Source: Sporichthyaceae bacterium (lineage in GTDB: Bacteria > Actinomycetota > Actinomycetes > JACCUZ01). From it: 10,019 nt of DNA. The stretch is from assembly GCA_013698395.1 (NCBI GenBank), contig JACCUZ010000133.1:1-10019 (forward strand). Reading direction: 5' to 3'. A program made the position numbers and the translations under genes. The notes beneath the pieces were generated by a model, which worked only from the letters and a program-made list of their open reading frames with translations, was not told where the DNA came from and searched no databases. Positions 7,058 through 10,019 of this stretch are shown here, in pieces (position 1 is the first letter of the stretch; each line of letters opens with the position of its first letter).

Positions 7058-7075
7058 CTAGACCTCCGCTGGAGC
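7023..7075. repeat. Duplicated short hairpin at the 3' end of the second ABC gene
   Basis: The 13-base sequence ACCTCCGCTGGAG occurs at 7022-7034 and again at 7062-7074, 40 bases apart. Each copy can fold as CTCC-GCT-GGAG, the first with a five-base-pair stem. One copy encodes the last codons of the ABC gene (APAEV) and the other lies just past its stop. It may act as a weak terminator or mark a duplication at a junction. Confidence 0.55.
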
Positions 7076-8902
7076 CTCCACCGCGAGAGACGAACTCGCC
7101 TCGTCGCCGCCCGCGTCGATGGCCAGCCGTTCGGCCTCCTCGCGCTCGTAGGCGGTGATCAGTCGCCGGTAGCCCTCGCAACGCTCCAGCAGCTCGAGGT
7201 GCGTACCGCGATCTAGGACACGGCCACCTTCGACGTACACGACCTCGTCGGCGAGCGCGATGGTCGCCTTGCGGTAGGCGACCACTATCACCGTAGGCGC
7301 CGCCGACAACCCCGACGCCGACCGGAGGCCGGCCAGGATGGCCGCCTCCACCCGGGGATCCACGGCCGAGGTCGCGTCATCCATGATGAGCAGCCGCGGC
7401 GAGCGCACCACCGCTCGAGCCAGCGCGAGCCGCTGACGCTGACCGCCCGACAGAGTCATGCCACGCTCGCCGATGCGGGTGTCCAACCCCGCGGGCAGCG
7501 CGTCAACGAACCGGTCGGCCTGCGCCACCCGCAGCGCCTCGCGGACACGCTCATCCGGGACGTCGAGCCCGAGCGTCACGTTGCCGCGCACTGTGTCGTC
7601 GAAGAGGAACGTCTGCTGCGGCACCACGGCTGCCGCACCCGCCACTCCGCCTCGCACCACCGCCCGCAGGTCGACACCGTCGAGCACCACCTCACCACTC
7701 GCCGGGTCCACCAGCCGCACCAACAGGGACGTGAGTGTCGACTTGCCGGACCCGGTAGGTCCGACCACCGCGATCGTCCGCCCGGCCTGCACGGTGAAGG
7801 TCACGTCCTGCAGGACGTCGGCCTCGTCGTCGTAGGAGAAGCCGACACCGCGTACGTCGACCGAGGCGGCCGCACCAGCGCGAGCCAGGACCGTGTCACC
7901 AAAGCTGAGCGCGCCGGATGCCTCGAGCACGCGGGAGACCCGGTCCCAGCCGACGACGCTGCGAGGTAGCTCACCGAGCACCCATCCGATGGCCCGCACC
8001 GGGAAAGCGAGGATCGTGAAGAGGTACGCCACCTGCACCAGCTCGCCGGCCCCTATCGCACCCGACTGGATGCGCCGGGTCCCGACCAGGAGTACCGCGA
8101 GCACCCCGAGCGTCGGCAAAGCCTCGAGCACCGGGTCGAACATCCCGCGCACCCGGCCGACCGCGATCTGCGCGTCGCGCAGGTCATGGGCCGCGACCCG
8201 GAAGCGCTCGGTCTCCTCGGCCTCGCGGCCCAGCGTCTTGACGACCAGCGCGCCCTCGAAAGACTCGTGCGCCACTCCGCTGACCTCGGCGCGCAGCTGC
8301 TGCGCGCGGGTCGCGATGGGCGAGAGCCGGCGCTGGTAGACGACGTTCAGCGCGAAGATCGCCGGGAACACGAGGAAGCCGACCAGCGACAGCACGGGAT
8401 CGGTGAGTACGAGCGAGACGCCGGCGACCGCCAGCATGATCAGCACCCCGACCGCCATTGGCAGCGGCGCGATCGGGTACCAAACCGCCTCCACGTCGGC
8501 GTTGGCGTTGGACAGCAGCTGTCCCGTGGGGTGCCGCTGGTGCCACGACAGTGGGAGGCGAAGGTACTGGCGGGTCACCTCGCGGCGGTAGCGGGCCTGC
8601 AGCCGGTACTGCATCACCCCGGCACCCAACCGGCGCGCGACGATGCCGGCTGCCTTCAGCACGGCCACCGCGAGGATCGCCAGGCCGGCGGCGACCACCG
8701 CACCCGCGGTCGTCTTGCCCGAGGAGAACGCCGGCACCACCACCCGGTCGGTCACCCGACCGAGGACGTACGCCGAGCCCACCGTCATCACGCCGTAGAC
8801 CGCGCTTCCCCCCACCGCGATGGCGAAGATGCGCGGCTCGTGACGCACAGCCAGCCCGAGCAGCCAGAAGCCCCGGCGCAGGGTGTCGTCTCGGGCTGTC
8901 AC
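7058..8902 (-). CDS. ABC exporter half-transporter with degenerate ATPase site
   Basis: This protein of about 614 residues is a B-family half-transporter: membrane domain to about residue 330, then the ATP-binding domain. Motifs, numbered from GTG 8902, are Walker A GPTGSGKST (Lys387), Q-loop VPQQTFLFDDTV, a perfect signature LSGGQRQRLALA, and Walker B LLIMDDATSAVD, in which the catalytic Glu is Asp509. The switch region reads VVAYRKATIALAD, with Tyr543 replacing the His. Such substitutions are known in the non-hydrolysing site of heterodimeric exporters, while this protein's LSGGQ would complete the active site of a partner; the ABC protein at 2164-3948 has exactly the matching features. Two adjacent GTG codons, 8905 and 8902, can start it; 8902 is six bases from a TANNNT element and fits a leaderless start. 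The C-terminal tail after the NBD is long and acidic (EREEAERLAIDAGGDE). Substrate unknown. Confidence 0.93.
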   Translation of the reverse strand: MTARDDTLRRGFWLLGLAVRHEPRIFAIAVGGSAVYGVMTVGSAYVLGRVTDRVVVPAFSSGKTTAGAVVAAGLAILAVAVLKAAGIVARRLGAGVMQYRLQARYRREVTRQYLRLPLSWHQRHPTGQLLSNANADVEAVWYPIAPLPMAVGVLIMLAVAGVSLVLTDPVLSLVGFLVFPAIFALNVVYQRRLSPIATRAQQLRAEVSGVAHESFEGALVVKTLGREAEETERFRVAAHDLRDAQIAVGRVRGMFDPVLEALPTLGVLAVLLVGTRRIQSGAIGAGELVQVAYLFTILAFPVRAIGWVLGELPRSVVGWDRVSRVLEASGALSFGDTVLARAGAAASVDVRGVGFSYDDEADVLQDVTFTVQAGRTIAVVGPTGSGKSTLTSLLVRLVDPASGEVVLDGVDLRAVVRGGVAGAAAVVPQQTFLFDDTVRGNVTLGLDVPDERVREALRVAQADRFVDALPAGLDTRIGERGMTLSGGQRQRLALARAVVRSPRLLIMDDATSAVDPRVEAAILAGLRSASGLSAAPTVIVVAYRKATIALADEVVYVEGGRVLDRGTHLELLERCEGYRRLITAYEREEAERLAIDAGGDEASSSLAVEAPAEV

Positions 8903-8908
8903 CACGAC

Positions 8909-8914
8909 ACCTTA
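8909..8914 (-). promoter_or_regulatory. Predicted -10 element (TAAGGT) for the second ABC gene
   Basis: Read on the minus strand, TAAGGT matches TANNNT and ends six bases before the GTG at 8902, so transcription would start on that codon. It overlaps the opposite-strand -10 of the TIGR03085 gene by the TA at 8913-8914. Confidence 0.5.
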
Positions 8915-8918
8915 CGAT
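8913..8918 (+). promoter_or_regulatory. Predicted -10 element (TACGAT) for the TIGR03085 gene
   Basis: TACGAT matches TANNNT and ends exactly six bases before the ATG at 8925. The upstream DNA has no Shine-Dalgarno, and the gap between the divergent start codons is only about 20 bases, which leaves no room for a leader on either side. No clear -35 is seen. Confidence 0.58.
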
Positions 8919-8924
8919 CATTCG

Positions 8925-9620
8925 ATGTCCATAGCCCGTTGGGAGCGTCGCGCCCTTGCCGACCTGATGAGCGAGCTCGGCCCGGAGGCCCCAACGCTGT
9001 GCGCCGGATGGGACACCCGTGCCCTCGCCGCACATCTCGTCGTACGCGAGCGCCGACCCGACACGACGGCCGGTGTCGCGGTGAGCGCCTTGGCGGGTTG
9101 GACGGAGCGGGTGCGGAAGCAGTATGAGCGGCGGCCGTACGCCGACCTGGTCCGTCTCGTCCGAACCGGCCCCGGCTGGCTCTCGCCGTTGTCGCTTCCG
9201 GGCCTCGATGGCATCGTCAACACAACGGAGTTCGCCGTCCACCACGAGGACGTACGCCGAGCGCAGCCCGGCTGGACGCCGCGGGAGCTGCCCGGCACGG
9301 TTCAGGACGCCCTATGGAAGACCGTCCGGACCGTGGCGCCGATGTCGTTGAGGTCTTTGCAGGTGGGCGTCGTGCTGCGTCGCCCCGACTCGCCACGATC
9401 GACTAGCTCGACCGACTCGACGGACGCCGCGCAAACCGCCCCAGCCGGACGTACGAGGTCCGTGATCACCGTCAAGGACGCGGAGCCGTCGGTCACGATC
9501 ACCGGCGAGCCGATGGAGGTCCTCCTGTTCCTCTTCGGCCGCCGCGACCACGCACTGGTCGAGATCACCGGCGACGCACAAGCCTGCGCCGAGCTCACCG
9601 CCGCGCCGCTCAAAGCCTGA
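8925..9620 (+). CDS. TIGR03085-family protein (DinB/mycothiol-dependent maleylpyruvate isomerase-like fold)
   Basis: This 231-residue cytoplasmic protein has the signature of an actinobacterial family: RRALADLMSELGPEAPTLCAGWDTRALAAHLVVRERRPD in outline (8-46), with LCAGW at 25-29 and His37, then FAVHHEDVRRAQPGW with His106-His107 and Glu108. By comparison with the DinB / mycothiol-dependent isomerase superfamily, His37 and the HHED histidines are candidates for a metal site on a four-helix bundle; the reaction is unknown. The middle has a Ser/Thr/Asp-rich loop (STSSTDSTDAA, about 160-170) before the C-terminal half (VTITGEPMEVLLFLFGR), which resembles the SCP2-like closing domain of relatives. 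ATG 8925 is preferred to an in-frame ATG at 8883, which would overlap the divergent ABC gene and add a non-family N-terminus. Mycothiol dependence is an inference from the fold. It is convergent with hisF. Confidence 0.88.
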   Translation: MSIARWERRALADLMSELGPEAPTLCAGWDTRALAAHLVVRERRPDTTAGVAVSALAGWTERVRKQYERRPYADLVRLVRTGPGWLSPLSLPGLDGIVNTTEFAVHHEDVRRAQPGWTPRELPGTVQDALWKTVRTVAPMSLRSLQVGVVLRRPDSPRSTSSTDSTDAAQTAPAGRTRSVITVKDAEPSVTITGEPMEVLLFLFGRRDHALVEITGDAQACAELTAAPLKA

Positions 9621-9809
9621 GCCGCATCCCCGGACCCGCCTCCCCACGATCCCCGAGCTCGCTCGCTGACTCCGGGACACAACCGGGGCTGGTGGGGCCG
9701 GAGGGGACACCCGAGCGGCGCAGGCGCCACATCCCTCCCAGTTGTGTCCCGGGGTCAGCGGGAGCAGCGCCATGACCCGGGATCAGCGGCCCAGCGGTGT
9801 CCCCGCCGG
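9621..9809. other. Gene-free gap between convergent TIGR03085 and hisF genes
   Basis: These 189 bases hold no gene I can support. Open frames crossing them are chance products of high G+C. The main content is an inverted-repeat element (9662-9762) followed by a partial extra copy of its end at 9776-9790. Confidence 0.7.
9662..9762. repeat. 101-base element bounded by long inverted repeats; possible bidirectional terminator or small mobile-type repeat
   Basis: The arm at 9665-9683 (GCTGACTCCGGGACACAAC) and the arm at 9741-9759 are complementary at 18 of 19 positions. Allowing one more mismatch extends the pairing to 9662-9683 and 9741-9762. They enclose 57 bases that contain smaller GC-rich dyads (for example GGCGCAGGCGCC). 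A third, partial copy of the outer end, CCCGGGATCAGCGGC, lies at 9776-9790 and matches the right arm at 13 of 15 bases. There is no ORF inside, no T-tract, and no target duplication that I can identify. Its position between convergent stops fits a two-way terminator; its arms and size also fit a REP- or MITE-like repeat. Confidence 0.7.
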
Positions 9810-10019
9810 TCACCGCACCACGTGACCGGCCTCGCGCAACGCCTGCTTGACCGCCGCTATCCGCAGCAGCCCGAAGTGGAACACGCTGGCCGCCAGCACA
9901 GCGTCCGCACCGGCCTCGATCGCCGGCGCGAAGTGCGCCAGCTCCCCCGCACCCCCGCTCGCGATGACGGGGACGTCCACCGCCGCGCGCACCGCCCGCA
10001 GCAGCTCGAGGTCGTACCC
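9810..10019 (-). CDS. hisF: Imidazole glycerol phosphate synthase cyclase subunit, C-terminal part
   Basis: The last 69 codons of hisF are present; the start lies beyond the right edge. With HisH the enzyme makes imidazole glycerol phosphate and AICAR in histidine synthesis. The fragment shows the eighth-strand region of the (beta/alpha)8 barrel: VPVIASGGAG, a phosphate-binding loop, then GADAVLAASVFHFG, the second phosphate-binding segment, and the typical ending VKQALREAGHVVR. HisA shares the fold, but AASVFHFG is characteristic of HisF. The family is about 250-260 residues, so roughly three quarters are missing. It is on the same strand as hisI, about 7.7 kb away, with the plus-strand TIGR03085 and ParA-like genes between, so they are not one transcript. 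Confidence 0.96.
   Translation of the reverse strand, partial: GYDLELLRAVRAAVDVPVIASGGAGELAHFAPAIEAGADAVLAASVFHFGLLRIAAVKQALREAGHVVR

Noticed and set aside
8883..8924. Start of the TIGR03085 gene at ATG 8883
   Set aside because: It overlaps the divergent ABC start and the -10 elements; the family N-terminus begins at 8925.
1..10019. tRNA, rRNA, CRISPR array, transposase or integrase genes
   Set aside because: No spaced direct-repeat array, no clover-leaf sequence, and no transposase or recombinase motifs were found on either strand.

Overview
The window reads as chromosomal DNA of a high-GC actinomycete (Actinomycetota). Hand-counted 60-base blocks give 75% G+C in trpE and 70% around the hisI start. 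GTG starts are common, stop/start overlaps (ATGA, GTGA) link genes, and several genes appear to start without a leader. The order hisF - TIGR03085 protein - ABC exporter - hisI - trpE - Trp-operon membrane protein is an actinobacterial his/trp neighbourhood. A Nocardioides-like host is possible but is only a guess.

Layout, left to right: (a) 1-2145, minus strand, read right to left: hisI, then trpE (ATGA overlap), then a Trp-operon-associated membrane protein (GTGA overlap) that runs off the left edge. (b) 2164-3948, minus strand: an ABC exporter half-transporter with an intact ATPase site, 18 bases upstream of hisI and probably in the same transcript. (c) 4006-5367, plus strand: a MinD/ParA-type ATPase with a Pro/Ser/Thr-rich N-terminal half, like the EspI group of type VII (ESX) secretion loci, but with no ESX gene in view. 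(d) 5380-6797, minus strand: a lipoprotein gene overlapping by 34 bases a gene for a secreted, cysteine-rich protein with a PKD-like domain; parts of this stretch fall to 50-58% G+C. (e) 6798-7057: a gene-free gap holding a likely promoter and a small repeated hairpin. (f) 7058-8902/8905, minus strand: a second ABC half-transporter whose ATPase site is degenerate. (g) 8925-9620, plus strand: a TIGR03085-family protein. (h) 9621-9809: a gene-free gap with a 101-base inverted-repeat element. (i) 9810-10019, minus strand: the C-terminal end of hisF.

The main point is how the two ABC genes fit together. One has intact Walker B Glu and switch His but a deviant signature (LSAGE); the other has a perfect LSGGQ signature but Asp for the catalytic Glu and Tyr for the switch His. 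This is the complementary pattern of a heterodimeric exporter with one degenerate site. Such partners are normally adjacent; here about 3.1 kb carrying the ParA-like ATPase and the lower-GC secreted pair separates them, which suggests an insertion into an exporter operon that is itself embedded between his and trp genes. The divergent 8905/8925 start region is also notable: two -10 elements on opposite strands share a TA step, each six bases from a start codon, so it looks like a compact bidirectional leaderless promoter.
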